Source: Gammaproteobacteria bacterium
GTDB lineage: Bacteria > Pseudomonadota > Gammaproteobacteria > SZUA-140
Direction of reading: 5' to 3'
DNA length: 41,943 bases
Assembly: GCA_020845975.1 (NCBI GenBank)
Contig: JADLET010000089.1
Location: forward strand, 1-41,943
Both the position numbers and the translations under genes were made by a program. Numbering within the stretch: position 1 is the first letter of the stretch; each line of letters starts with the position of its first letter. A model generated the notes under the pieces. It did not search any database. It had not been told where the DNA came from and saw only the letters and a program-made list of their open reading frames with translations. Of the stretch, positions 1 to 9,290 are shown piece after piece.

Positions 1-1073
1 ACCTGCCGGTGTTCGATGATCACCTGCTGACGGTCGGTAGGGTCAATACCGTGGGAGAACTGGAGAACGAGCGCTGGAATGTCAGCGACTGGACCCATCC
101 CACCAGCTCGAAGGTTCTGAAGATCTCCGATGTTGATGGCGAGGATGAGACCCGGGCGCTGTACGTCCAGGACGCGTATTCCATTACCAATACCATGACT
201 GCCTATCTCGGCCTGCGTCAGGACTGGTGGGAGTTCAGTGGCGGCGAGGCAAACTTCTACAACTCGACGGGGCTGACGCGCACCGACGTCTATGATGATG
301 CCGATGCTTCGGCGACGAGTCCGAAGCTCTCTCTGGTGTATCGTCCCACGCAGGAGACCGCTTACCGTACCTCGATCGGCAGGGCCTTTCGCGCGCCGAT
401 GCTGTTCGAGCTGATCCAGACCAGCGGCATCGGAGGTCAGACTTTCATCGGCAACCCGGACCTGAAGCCGGAAACAAATACTTCATGGGAGATCGGTATC
501 GATCACAGTTTCGCGAACGATATCAACGCGATCGCCACGTACTATCAAAGTTCGGTGAAGGATATGATCGAGACCGTGACAGTGACGCCCGCGGCAGGTG
601 GCAACCCGGCGGAGATCAGCCCGCAGAATATCGGCGAGGCGGATATCCGCGGTGTAGAGCTGGAGCTGCGCGGCCCGATGTCGTACGGCTTCTCATGGTC
701 GGCAAATTACACTCACACCGATGCTGAGGTGGCGAAGAACGAGAATGACCCGACGTTAGAAGGTAAGCAGCTGGTACCTGTGCCCAAGACACAGTACAAC
801 CTGGGGCTGGACTGGCGGTCTGACGCGTGGCTGGTCACGGCCGATTTGTATCACCAGAGCAAGCGTTACACTCGCGCGAACAATACCGATACCTTCGAGG
901 ATGTGCCAGGCTCGACGGACGCATTCACGGTTACCGACATGAAGGCGACTTACAAACTGTCGAACAGCCACAGTGCCTCATTTGGTATCAATAACGTATT
1001 TGATGAAGAGTATCACCAGTTCTACCTGAGTCCTGGCCGTACCTGGGTCGCGGAGCTGAGGGCGGAGTACTGA
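1..1073 (+). CDS. TonB-dependent outer-membrane receptor, C-terminal part (5' end outside window)
   Basis: Open frame runs in from the window start; beta-barrel repeats with 'GRAFRAPMLFEL', 'NPDLKPETNTSWEIGIDH', and terminal 'NNVFDEEYHQFYLSPGRTWVAELRAEY' typical of TonB-dependent receptors. Confidence 0.93.
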   Translation, partial: LPVFDDHLLTVGRVNTVGELENERWNVSDWTHPTSSKVLKISDVDGEDETRALYVQDAYSITNTMTAYLGLRQDWWEFSGGEANFYNSTGLTRTDVYDDADASATSPKLSLVYRPTQETAYRTSIGRAFRAPMLFELIQTSGIGGQTFIGNPDLKPETNTSWEIGIDHSFANDINAIATYYQSSVKDMIETVTVTPAAGGNPAEISPQNIGEADIRGVELELRGPMSYGFSWSANYTHTDAEVAKNENDPTLEGKQLVPVPKTQYNLGLDWRSDAWLVTADLYHQSKRYTRANNTDTFEDVPGSTDAFTVTDMKATYKLSNSHSASFGINNVFDEEYHQFYLSPGRTWVAELRAEY

Positions 1074-1090
1074 TCAGAGTGCTCCTGATC

Positions 1091-1128
1091 AACGGCGGGC
1101 CAGCTGTAAGCTGGTCCGCCGTTTTTTT
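1091..1128 (+). terminator. Rho-independent terminator of the TonB-dependent receptor gene
   Basis: AACGGCGGGCCAGCT-GTA-AGCTGGTCCGCCGTT, 15-bp stem with one G:U pair and 3-nt loop, followed by a T tract, 17 bp after the stop codon. Confidence 0.95.
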
Positions 1129-1146
1129 ATATGCGCAGGAAGTGAA

Positions 1147-2022
1147 TCATTTCACTTGATCAAGGCCGCGGCGTCCTGCCCAGTCGCGCGCGAACTGCCA
1201 GGCGACGCGGCCGCTGCGTGATCCGCGGGCCAGGGCATAGCGCAGTGCCTCGCGGCGGAGAGTATCCGGATCGTCCAGCGGGGCGCCGAGCCGCCTCAGC
1301 CAACTGAAACAGATAGCGAGATAGTGATCCTGGCTGAAGGGATAGAACGACAGCCATACTCCGAAGCGTTCCGACAGCGAGGTCTTTTCCTCCACCGCCT
1401 CGCCGTGATGGATCTCGCCGCCGCGCAGGCGCGCCTCCTCGTTCTCACCCATATATTCCGGCATCAGGTGGCGGCGATTCGAAGTCGCATAGATGAGAAG
1501 ATTGTCCGTCGCTCCGGACAAGGATCCGTCGAGGACAGCCTTGAGCGCCTTGTAGCTGGAATCGTCCGCTTCGAACGAAAGGTCGTCGCAGAACAGGATG
1601 AAGCGTTCGGGGCGGCCGTGGACGAGATCGATGATATCCGGCAGGTCGGCCAGATGTCCCGCCTCGACCTCTATCATGCGCAGCCCGCGATCGGCGTATT
1701 CCGTCAGCAGCGCCTTGATGAGGGAGGACTTTCCCGTGCCACGCGAGCCCCACAGCAGGACATTGTTGGCCGGAAGGCCGGCCAGAAACTGGCGCGTGTT
1801 GCGATCGATCTCGCTTTTCTGTTCGTCGATATTGTGCAGGTCATCAAGTCGGACCCGGTGGGGATGTCTGACCGTCTCCAGGTGCCCACGCCCATAAATC
1901 CGTCGCCAGCGGAATGCCTCCGCATTCTCCCAGGTGAGTTCCCTGTCGCCAGCCGGCAGCAGGCGCTCAATCATTTCGATGAGTCGCTCGGCGCGGGCCA
2001 GAACCTGCTCGGCTTTGTCCAT
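1147..2022 (-). CDS. DUF815-type AAA+ ATPase
   Basis: Walker A 'LLWGSRGTGKSSLIKALL', Walker B-like 'FILFCDDLSF', 'YATSNRRHLMPEYM'; start taken at internal MDKAEQVL. Confidence 0.85.
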   Translation of the reverse strand: MDKAEQVLARAERLIEMIERLLPAGDRELTWENAEAFRWRRIYGRGHLETVRHPHRVRLDDLHNIDEQKSEIDRNTRQFLAGLPANNVLLWGSRGTGKSSLIKALLTEYADRGLRMIEVEAGHLADLPDIIDLVHGRPERFILFCDDLSFEADDSSYKALKAVLDGSLSGATDNLLIYATSNRRHLMPEYMGENEEARLRGGEIHHGEAVEEKTSLSERFGVWLSFYPFSQDHYLAICFSWLRRLGAPLDDPDTLRREALRYALARGSRSGRVAWQFARDWAGRRGLDQVK

Positions 2023-2286
2023 CCCGGTCTCCCAGCGATTTATTACGAGAGAGTATAGTAACAGACACAAATGGAGGGGAAGCAATGCTTCAGCGCGGAT
2101 TCGTGGCGCTGATTTAGGGGCCTCTGATTAATTCTTCATTCAGGGTGTAGCGTAGATCCGGAATCCGGAACGTTCAATTCAATGCGGTACTGGATCCCGC
2201 TTCAACTGGAATGACGATATAGAGATTAATCAATGCCTGCATGGATATTGTAGGGCGAGAGAATTTCTTGCGCCTCGATGGCGGGA

Positions 2287-3483
2287 TCAGTCGGGACTCG
2301 GCAGCTGTCCCAGCCAGTAGCGTGCACTGTCGGAGAAGCGCGAATCATTGCTGGCCGCCTTGAGTGCCGCCGCTGCGACGTCCCGATTCCCGTTCTGGTA
2401 GGCTGAAATACCGAGCAGATAGCGGGCCTCGCTGGTTTCATTGTCGAGTGAGCCCTTGTCCAGCGCCCTGGAGAGATACTGCTCCGCCTCATTCCATTCG
2501 TCATTCTGATAATGGAGCTTGCCGAGGAGGAGGGCGATCTGGCCATTTGGCGCGGACTCGGCCGCCCTGGTCAGGACCTGTTTTGCCGTTTCTGTTTCAC
2601 GCGCGCGGATCCAGAGTCGTCCTTCAAGGAATATCCTCTCCGTGGTTGGCTCAAGTGTGCCGGATGCCAGCCATTCACCCAGCAGTCTTGCCGCTTTTTC
2701 GGGTATGCCGAGGTTGGCGTGCAATCCGACGATGCACTCGAGATCGTCACCCTTGAGCAGTCCGAGACGATAGGCGAGCATCAGGCTGGCGAGTGCCTCG
2801 TGGTTCTTGTCCTGCTCAAACAAGACATAGGATAAATACTGCCAGTAGGATGTGTTCTCGGGATAGCGCGCCAGGATATCGCGCAACAGGGATTCAGCCT
2901 TGGTATATGCATTCTGTTCCCGATAGACGGAGAGCAGGATCTGGTAGGTGTTTTCCTGGGGTTTGTCGCTGGACGCGATGGCTTTGAGCGCCAGTTCCTC
3001 TGCCCGGGAGAATTCACGGAGTTCGAAATAGATGTAGGCCGCGACGGCCAGAAAATCGGGCGTCGGGCTTGCCTCCTGCGCGAGTATGGCGTCGATATGG
3101 CGGCGGGCGCAAGCAAAGTCCCGAATGTCGAGACAGGCCTGGGCCAAGGCTGTCGTGACTGTCAGCGTGACATCATCGGGAAGGGCGCCGAGGGCGAGAG
3201 CGGACTCGAATGCGGTAATGGCCGGTTTCGTCTTGTTCGAACCGAGATGGGCATAACCCAGCAACTGCTGAGAGACGGCCTGTTCATATTCACTGAGGTT
3301 GCCGGTATCGAGGAGGGCATTGAGGCGTGTGGCGGCATCTTCGTTGCGGTTCTCCACCATCAGCTTGTTGATGGCGGAGACTTCCTCATACACCTTGGGC
3401 GTCATACCGTTTTGCGCCGGGGCGGTTGCCGCGATGATCAGGCTCATCAACAGAAACGGAATGTGAAGTAGGCGTCGGAACAT
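2287..3483 (-). CDS. TPR-repeat periplasmic protein at the end of the TonB module
   Basis: N-terminal signal peptide-like segment, repeated TPR-like helices; directly follows tonB-like gene. Confidence 0.8.
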   Translation of the reverse strand: MFRRLLHIPFLLMSLIIAATAPAQNGMTPKVYEEVSAINKLMVENRNEDAATRLNALLDTGNLSEYEQAVSQQLLGYAHLGSNKTKPAITAFESALALGALPDDVTLTVTTALAQACLDIRDFACARRHIDAILAQEASPTPDFLAVAAYIYFELREFSRAEELALKAIASSDKPQENTYQILLSVYREQNAYTKAESLLRDILARYPENTSYWQYLSYVLFEQDKNHEALASLMLAYRLGLLKGDDLECIVGLHANLGIPEKAARLLGEWLASGTLEPTTERIFLEGRLWIRARETETAKQVLTRAAESAPNGQIALLLGKLHYQNDEWNEAEQYLSRALDKGSLDNETSEARYLLGISAYQNGNRDVAAAALKAASNDSRFSDSARYWLGQLPSPD

Positions 3484-3487
3484 TATT

Positions 3488-4111
3488 TTAGTTATTCAGC
3501 TTGAATTCGATCCGCTGGCGCGCGACGACCTGAATCGGATGACCATTGTCCTGCTTCGGCGCAAATTTCCAATATCGAACGCTGCCGATGGCCGCCCGAT
3601 CGAAGATGCCAGGTGGGCTCGCATTGAGAACGGTGACATCGCGTACTCTTCCATCCTGGTCGACGATGAACTCCACGTCGACGAATCCTTCGATACGACG
3701 CATGCGCGCCTGGGCGGGATATTCGGGGGGCATGCGCACCAGGGCGACGAGTTCGCCCGCGTCGATCCAGTGCGCCCCGCCGCCGATATTCCCCAGGAAC
3801 GGGCCGCCGGTCTGTGAAGACAGGGATGCCAGCTTGGGGGCCGGCAGGGGCGCCACCTGCTGAACCTGGGTCGGCGTGACATTGAGCCGTTGAGCCGGTT
3901 TCGGCTGCTGGGGCGGCTCAGGTTTCGGTGGCAGCGTGCGCCGCGGCGGCGTCTTCAGCTCATTGATGGACTGCTCCCTGACATAATCAATCCGTATCAG
4001 GTCGGTGACCTTGAGGTTCCGCGCATTTTGTTGCGCCAGCATGATCTGCATCAGAAAAAACAGCAGCAGATTGATGATGAGCGCTATCAGGAATGCCGCG
4101 GCGAATCTCAT
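3488..4111 (-). CDS. TonB family energy transducer
   Basis: N-terminal TM helix, Pro-rich 'PPRRTLPPKPEPPQQPKPAQ', C-terminal 'PPEYPAQARMRRIEGFVDVEFIVDQDGRVRDVTVLNASPPGIFDRAAIGSVRYWKFAP'. Confidence 0.92.
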   Translation of the reverse strand: MRFAAAFLIALIINLLLFFLMQIMLAQQNARNLKVTDLIRIDYVREQSINELKTPPRRTLPPKPEPPQQPKPAQRLNVTPTQVQQVAPLPAPKLASLSSQTGGPFLGNIGGGAHWIDAGELVALVRMPPEYPAQARMRRIEGFVDVEFIVDQDGRVRDVTVLNASPPGIFDRAAIGSVRYWKFAPKQDNGHPIQVVARQRIEFKLNN

Positions 4112-4521
4112 CAGCGCGAGGCCTCGGTGGCGGCGACCGCAACATTGGCGACGCCGGCAAGCCGGGCCTGGTCGACGACCTGTACGACCAGCCCGGTGCG
4201 TGAGTCCGTGTCCGCGAGGACGACCACGGAGCCTTCCGGATGCTCGGCGCGCAGCCTAGCCACATGACTGCGCACCATGCGCGGATCGATGCGCTGGCGG
4301 TCGATCCAGACCTCGCCTTCGTTGGTCACGGCGATCATGATGTTGGCGCGCTCCTGCGCCACTGCGGTCTTTGCGCTCGGCCTTTGAACCTCGACGCCCG
4401 CCTCCTTGACGAAGGAGGATGTCACGACGAAGAAGATCAGGATGATGAACACCATGTCGAGCAACGGTGTCATGTTGATCTCCGGCTCCTCGTACTGCTG
4501 ATGGGAGTGTGCTTCATCCAT
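4111..4521 (-). CDS. ExbD/TolR family biopolymer transport protein
   Basis: 'EINMTPLLDMVFIILIFFVVTSSFVKEAGVEVQRPSA' with the conserved TM Asp; start MDEAHS overlaps the upstream exbB stop. Confidence 0.92.
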   Translation of the reverse strand: MDEAHSHQQYEEPEINMTPLLDMVFIILIFFVVTSSFVKEAGVEVQRPSAKTAVAQERANIMIAVTNEGEVWIDRQRIDPRMVRSHVARLRAEHPEGSVVVLADTDSRTGLVVQVVDQARLAGVANVAVAATEASR

Positions 4522-5047
4522 CGAAGGCTTCCTCATTGTCAGAATCGCCGTTGGTAAGCTGGGACGCAAGCCGATGCTCGGCCGCTATCACGCGTTCCTG
4601 CAGTTCCGAGATGAAATACATGCCGGAAAGGGCGGTGACGAGCCCGGCCATGGTGGTCAGCATCGCTTCCGAGATTCCGGCGGCCATGCCGCGAATGTTT
4701 CCGGTACCGAACAGGGTTATCGCGTCGAAGGTTTTGATCATGCCGGTGACGGTGCCGAACAGGCCCATCAGCGGCAGGATGGCGGTCAGTACCTTGATGG
4801 TTGGCATGAACTGCTGCAACAGGGAGTGCTGCTCGATGAGCATGGCCTTCCGCAGCCACTCGCGCGAGTGCTCTGTCGCCTTAAGCCAGGCTTCCACCAT
4901 GCGCCGGTCATGGGCGCGGGAGCTGTAGGTGATGAACCAGTAACGTTCGACGATCAGGCTCCACATAATGCAGGACACGGCAAGTATCAGTACGACGACA
5001 TAGCCGCCGCGCTCGAAGAATGCCAGCCAGTCCTCAAGCGTTAGCAT
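4514..5047 (-). CDS. MotA/TolQ/ExbB proton channel family protein (short ExbB)
   Basis: 'LTAILPLMGLFGTVTGMIKTFDAITLFGTGNIRGMAAGISEAMLTTMAGLVTALSGMYF' ExbB core. Confidence 0.92.
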   Translation of the reverse strand: MLTLEDWLAFFERGGYVVVLILAVSCIMWSLIVERYWFITYSSRAHDRRMVEAWLKATEHSREWLRKAMLIEQHSLLQQFMPTIKVLTAILPLMGLFGTVTGMIKTFDAITLFGTGNIRGMAAGISEAMLTTMAGLVTALSGMYFISELQERVIAAEHRLASQLTNGDSDNEEAFDG

Positions 5048-6434
5048 GGGTGTGGGCGTGGGCGTGTGTGGGCGCGTGTGCGTCGCTTGCCGCGGCCACC
5101 AGGGTCGATCCTTGATTGTCCATAATGCCGATGAGCCGATTCGCCTGCCCTTTCAGGAAGCTGTGGATCAGGAGCACGGGGATGGCCACCGCCAGGCCCA
5201 GTTCGGTCGTCACCAGGGCTTCCGAGATGCCACCGGACATGATGCGGGGGTCGCCGGCGCCGAACAGCGTGATGGACTGGAAGGTCTGGATCATGCCGGT
5301 GACGGTGCCGAGCAGGCCGAGCAGGGGCGCCACCGCCGCGATGATGCCCAGCGTGCGCAGTCCTCCGGTCAGGCGGGTGGCTTCTTCCCCGATGGTCTGG
5401 TGCAGCCGCGCCGACAATGCCTTGGTGGACAGGTCCTGCGCCTGCGCTACTATACGGCGCAGGCGGCCGAGCGGGTTATCCTCGCGGATTTCCGCGTTGG
5501 CGAGTTGGGACTCCATCTTGCGGCGGGCCTGGATCAGGGCGACGTAACGGTAAATTGCCAGGCCCGCGCCGACGATGCCGATCATGAGGATCAGGTAGCC
5601 GATGGCGCCGCCCGCATCGATCTCTTCCATCAGGTTCGGAGTGTGCACGATCAGGGACAGAATGGCGCCGCGCGAGGGATCGATGGGGAAGGGCTCCAGG
5701 TCGTTTACCCCGGCGTTCTCGAAACTGGCGGCCATGCGCGTGAAACGCGCCGGCGGCTGGCGGCTGAGTTCGACCAGATTGCCCGTCTCGGGCAGGTAGC
5801 GGAGGAAGTGGCCGTCGCTGACGGCATTAAACACCCCGACGCGGATAACGGGCTTGTCCACTTCCTCACCTTGGGCGGTGATGACCGGCGCGGTGAACTT
5901 GACCGTCTTCCCGTTCTGGGAGGTGGTCTCGAGCAGTGTCAGCCACAGGCCTTCCAGATCCTGGATGGACAGGGTATGGGGTTTCTTGCTGATCTCGCCC
6001 AGGCGCTCGGACCAGCCGCTGAACTGGGCCGTGACGATCGAGTCCTTGATGCTGCCCTGGCTTTCCAGCGCCGCCTGGCGCGCGACGCCGAAGATCTCCT
6101 GCAGCTCACCCGATCTGCCGGCCAGATCGGCCTCGAGCCTAGCCAGCTTGTCCTCGTTCTGTTCGAATTGTGCCCGCAATTCGTCGGCGCGGCGTTCCGC
6201 GACGCGTTCGTCCGCGCGCGCCTTGTCCAGCAGTGTCTTTTGTTCGTTACGCGCCTTCAGGAATCGTTCCTCGCGCTCCTTGTCGTGTTCGCGCTCCATG
6301 CCGCGCGATTGCTTGACGGCCGACAGCAGTGCATCGAGACTGGCCGGCTCCTCCGCCAGCGCGGTCCCGCTGCACAACAGCCACGCCGCGAAGGCTAGGG
6401 TGGTCGATGTCGTTCGAATCGGATTGCGGCTCAT
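5034..6434 (-). CDS. Long MotA/TolQ/ExbB family protein with periplasmic N-terminal extension (TtpC-like)
   Basis: Signal peptide, coiled-coil N-terminus, then ExbB core 'AAVAPLLGLLGTVTGMIQTFQSITLFGAGDPRIMSGGISEALVTTELGLAVAIPVLLIHSFL'; His-rich C-terminal tail. Confidence 0.9.
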   Translation of the reverse strand: MSRNPIRTTSTTLAFAAWLLCSGTALAEEPASLDALLSAVKQSRGMEREHDKEREERFLKARNEQKTLLDKARADERVAERRADELRAQFEQNEDKLARLEADLAGRSGELQEIFGVARQAALESQGSIKDSIVTAQFSGWSERLGEISKKPHTLSIQDLEGLWLTLLETTSQNGKTVKFTAPVITAQGEEVDKPVIRVGVFNAVSDGHFLRYLPETGNLVELSRQPPARFTRMAASFENAGVNDLEPFPIDPSRGAILSLIVHTPNLMEEIDAGGAIGYLILMIGIVGAGLAIYRYVALIQARRKMESQLANAEIREDNPLGRLRRIVAQAQDLSTKALSARLHQTIGEEATRLTGGLRTLGIIAAVAPLLGLLGTVTGMIQTFQSITLFGAGDPRIMSGGISEALVTTELGLAVAIPVLLIHSFLKGQANRLIGIMDNQGSTLVAAASDAHAPTHAHAHTHANA

Positions 6435-7219
6435 GTCGTTCCCTCCGCCGTGAACACGGGCAGGCGTATCAGATCGGGTGGCAGTTCCTTCCGCGCCAGT
6501 CGCAGGCCCTGGCGCACCAGTTCAACATCATTCCCGGGCAAGACCTGCCAGCTCTGTGAATTCTTGTCCCATACGCCCGCCTCGGTCTCGTCCAGGGTTA
6601 TGTAATACAGCGCGGTGCGGCCGATCCTGAGAAATTCCACGGTCTTGGGCTCGGCGGCCTTTGGCAGCTCGCCTCGATAGGCCTCGATGGTGTTGCCGTA
6701 TTCCATCTCGATCTGGTAGGCCTCGAGCAGCCGCCGATATTTTTCCGCCAGCGAGGCACCCGCTTGCTGCATGAGACCGTTCAGTTCATCCAGGCGCGCG
6801 CGGCGTTCCTCGAGCAGGAAGGGTACGTCGGTGTCGACGAGCTGAGCGAGTACATCCAGCATCTGACGCATCAGCGGGAAGATCTCGCGCTTGGTGATCT
6901 CGATCTGGCGGATTTGCTCACCCATGTCGATCATCTCATCCTGCTGAGTCGCAATCATGCGCTCCATCTGCGCGTTGTAGGTCGCCAGCTGGTCCGCGCG
7001 CCGCAGCGATTCCTTGTACTCCGCGAGGGCAGTCTGCGTCTGGTCGTCCAGGTTATCGATACGCTTCTGGGTCGCGGCGGAGTCTTTCTGCAGATTCGTC
7101 TGCTCCTCCAGTGGAGGAGCAAGAGCGGCCGCCGCGGACAGAAGGGGGTTGGTCACTGGCAAGGCCAGGACGAGCAGGGAGGCTACAAGACGAAATGACA
7201 TACGAGACGGATTCTTCAT
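6431..7219 (-). CDS. DUF3450 family periplasmic protein
   Basis: Signal peptide then coiled coil; 'YNAQMERMIATQQDEMIDMGEQIRQIEITKREIFPLMRQMLDVLAQLVDTDVPFLLEERRARLDEL'; first gene of a TonB module as in TtpC-type systems. Start taken at MKNPSRMSF. Confidence 0.82.
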   Translation of the reverse strand: MKNPSRMSFRLVASLLVLALPVTNPLLSAAAALAPPLEEQTNLQKDSAATQKRIDNLDDQTQTALAEYKESLRRADQLATYNAQMERMIATQQDEMIDMGEQIRQIEITKREIFPLMRQMLDVLAQLVDTDVPFLLEERRARLDELNGLMQQAGASLAEKYRRLLEAYQIEMEYGNTIEAYRGELPKAAEPKTVEFLRIGRTALYYITLDETEAGVWDKNSQSWQVLPGNDVELVRQGLRLARKELPPDLIRLPVFTAEGTT

Positions 7220-7412
7220 GGGCAAGGCCTCAGCAGGAGGTGACAGCCGAAAAACTCGGGGCAAGGATTATTTGCGGACCAACATGGAAATGAAGGTACA
7301 GCACGGGAACTCCTTCCTTATATATAGAGAGGATGATCGGCAGGATTGGATTACCTGCGCACATGATTTTATTGAGGTTTTAGTAGGGCAGTATTAAATA
7401 AGAACGAAAGTG

Positions 7413-7441
7413 ATTAAAACACATTGCCTTATAGCTGTCAA
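7413..7441 (-). promoter_or_regulatory. Predicted sigma-70 promoter for the DUF3450-exbB-exbB-exbD-tonB-TPR operon
   Basis: Minus strand TTGACA-N17-TTTAAT (-35 at 7436-7441, -10 at 7413-7418), in the 300-bp gap upstream of the DUF3450 gene. Confidence 0.65.
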
Positions 7442-7558
7442 TTCATCAAGAATCACCAAAGCCGGTTCGTTTGGTGGATAGTCCTCGCATTCAGCATTCT
7501 TTCCTGCCCTGCGCGTTCAAAGCGTGTGCATGGCGCTAATGATTAGTCCTTGGCGAAA

Positions 7559-9271
7559 TCAGAATTCACGATTCCACGAGGCATACCAGATACATGGTGG
7601 CGCCGGGAAACCGTCGCTGTATTTGTAGTCGCGGTCGAAGATGTTGTCGATGCGCAACAGAAGTCGGTTCTGGCCCCATGTGTAATCGGTCTGGAAGTTG
7701 GTTACGGCATAACCATGGACAGGCGCTTGGTGGTCGGCGCGCGAATACTGTTGCGAGATGAGCTGAGTGTTGGCGCCGGCCGTCCAGTCGGGTGATATCC
7801 GCCACTGGATGTCGAGTCGACTCTGACGACGAGGTTTGAACGGCAGCGTGTTGCCGGTGTCTTCGTCGAAGGTATGCAGATAGAGGTGGGTTGGCTTGAT
7901 TTCCCAGTCGGACAAGGGTTTCCATTTGAGGGAGATCTCGGCCCCGCGCTGAGTGACACGGCCGACATTCTGGTAACTGCCGATGCCGTCGCCGCCGCGG
8001 ATGAAGGTGATGTTATCCGAGATCCGGCTGTCAAACAGGGATACACCAGCGGTCAGGGCGTTGTTTGCCTGAAGGGCGGCTCCGAGTCTGTAGCTTGTGA
8101 TGTCCTCCATCTGTAGATCGGGGTTCTGCCTCGTGGTGGTGCTCTCGCTATATCGCTGCAGGAAGGTCGGGATGTTGTTGGTCCACTCGGCGCCGGCGGT
8201 CAGGTTGAATCTGCCGACCTTGTGTTCGAGCTTCAGCTCCGGACTGGTCGTTTCTTCGTACTCGGAGTAGTAATTCCAGCGCAGGCTGAACGTGAGTCTC
8301 GTCGCGCCTTCGCCCGACTCGACGGTCTTCGCGCCGACCAGCCCCAGGCGCTCTTCCCGTTGGGACTGGACCCGGTTGCCAGAGACCTCCGCGATCTCGA
8401 GATTGCTCCCGACCTTGGTCCGACCCAGCGTGGGCAGCGCGAGTTCTCCCTTGAGGTCGGCTCCGATCGCCCTGCTCTGGAGTGTGGTGTCCAGTGCGGT
8501 ATCTGGATTAGTGTTATGTCTTTCAAAGTGGTTGATGTAGGCGGTACCCAGGTAATGGTCCGTGGTGTGCGAGAGGGTGGCGCCGCTGGTGCTGTTGCGC
8601 GCGCGCGCATTCGGCGTGGGAAATTCCGGCAGGCCGGGGGAGCCGCGCTCTTCCCGCGCATGATCGAGTGAGAGATCGAGCTTGGCACTTTCGTTGCGTG
8701 GCACATTCAGCTTGAACCCGGCAGTTCTGGAGTTGATATCATTGTTGACGCGAAAGCCGTCCGTCCAGTCTCCGCCAAGGGAAATACCCACGCCCAGATT
8801 GCGCAGCCGGGTCTGGTAATCCAGGTCGATATTGCCAGCGTGGAATCTGCCGATGCCCAGATCGATTGAACCTCGATCGCCGTCCATGCGCCGCGTCGTG
8901 ATCCTGATCACGCCCCCGCTGCTGTCATCGCCGTAGAGCGCGGTCTCTCCTCCGGAGATGACCTCAATGCGTTCGATTTCATTCAGTGAGACCAGCTCCC
9001 ATTTGACGGTGCCGCGGCTGGACAACGGATCGTTGATCGGGCGGCCATCGAGAAAGACCCGGACGGCGGAAGAGCCGAGGATGCTGATCGAAGAGGTGCC
9101 GGCGCTGACGCCAGGAACCTGGTTCATCAGATCATTGATGGTGCGGACGTTGAGGCTGCGGATATTGTCGCGGGTCAGGAGATATTTTCCATTAGCGCCG
9201 ATCTCCGCTGCCGGTAGCGGAGCGGTGATCAGCAACAGGGCAAAGCAGATGAGCGGTTTTCCCATGCGCAC
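7559..9271 (-). CDS. Short (570 aa) TonB-dependent receptor, no STN domain
   Basis: Signal peptide; plug 'INDLMNQVPGVSAGTSSISILGSSAVRVFLDGRPINDPLSS...IERIEVISGGETALYGDDSSGGVIRITTRR'; C-terminal Phe. Confidence 0.88.
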   Translation of the reverse strand: MRMGKPLICFALLLITAPLPAAEIGANGKYLLTRDNIRSLNVRTINDLMNQVPGVSAGTSSISILGSSAVRVFLDGRPINDPLSSRGTVKWELVSLNEIERIEVISGGETALYGDDSSGGVIRITTRRMDGDRGSIDLGIGRFHAGNIDLDYQTRLRNLGVGISLGGDWTDGFRVNNDINSRTAGFKLNVPRNESAKLDLSLDHAREERGSPGLPEFPTPNARARNSTSGATLSHTTDHYLGTAYINHFERHNTNPDTALDTTLQSRAIGADLKGELALPTLGRTKVGSNLEIAEVSGNRVQSQREERLGLVGAKTVESGEGATRLTFSLRWNYYSEYEETTSPELKLEHKVGRFNLTAGAEWTNNIPTFLQRYSESTTTRQNPDLQMEDITSYRLGAALQANNALTAGVSLFDSRISDNITFIRGGDGIGSYQNVGRVTQRGAEISLKWKPLSDWEIKPTHLYLHTFDEDTGNTLPFKPRRQSRLDIQWRISPDWTAGANTQLISQQYSRADHQAPVHGYAVTNFQTDYTWGQNRLLLRIDNIFDRDYKYSDGFPAPPCIWYASWNREF

Positions 9272-9290
9272 GCGGCGTGATCCTGGACCT

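Noticed and set aside
5046-6398. 450-aa plus-strand ORF opposite the TtpC-like gene
   Set aside because: Shadow ORF of GC-rich coding DNA; opposite strand encodes a clear ExbB-family protein and the ORF shows no domain-like pattern.
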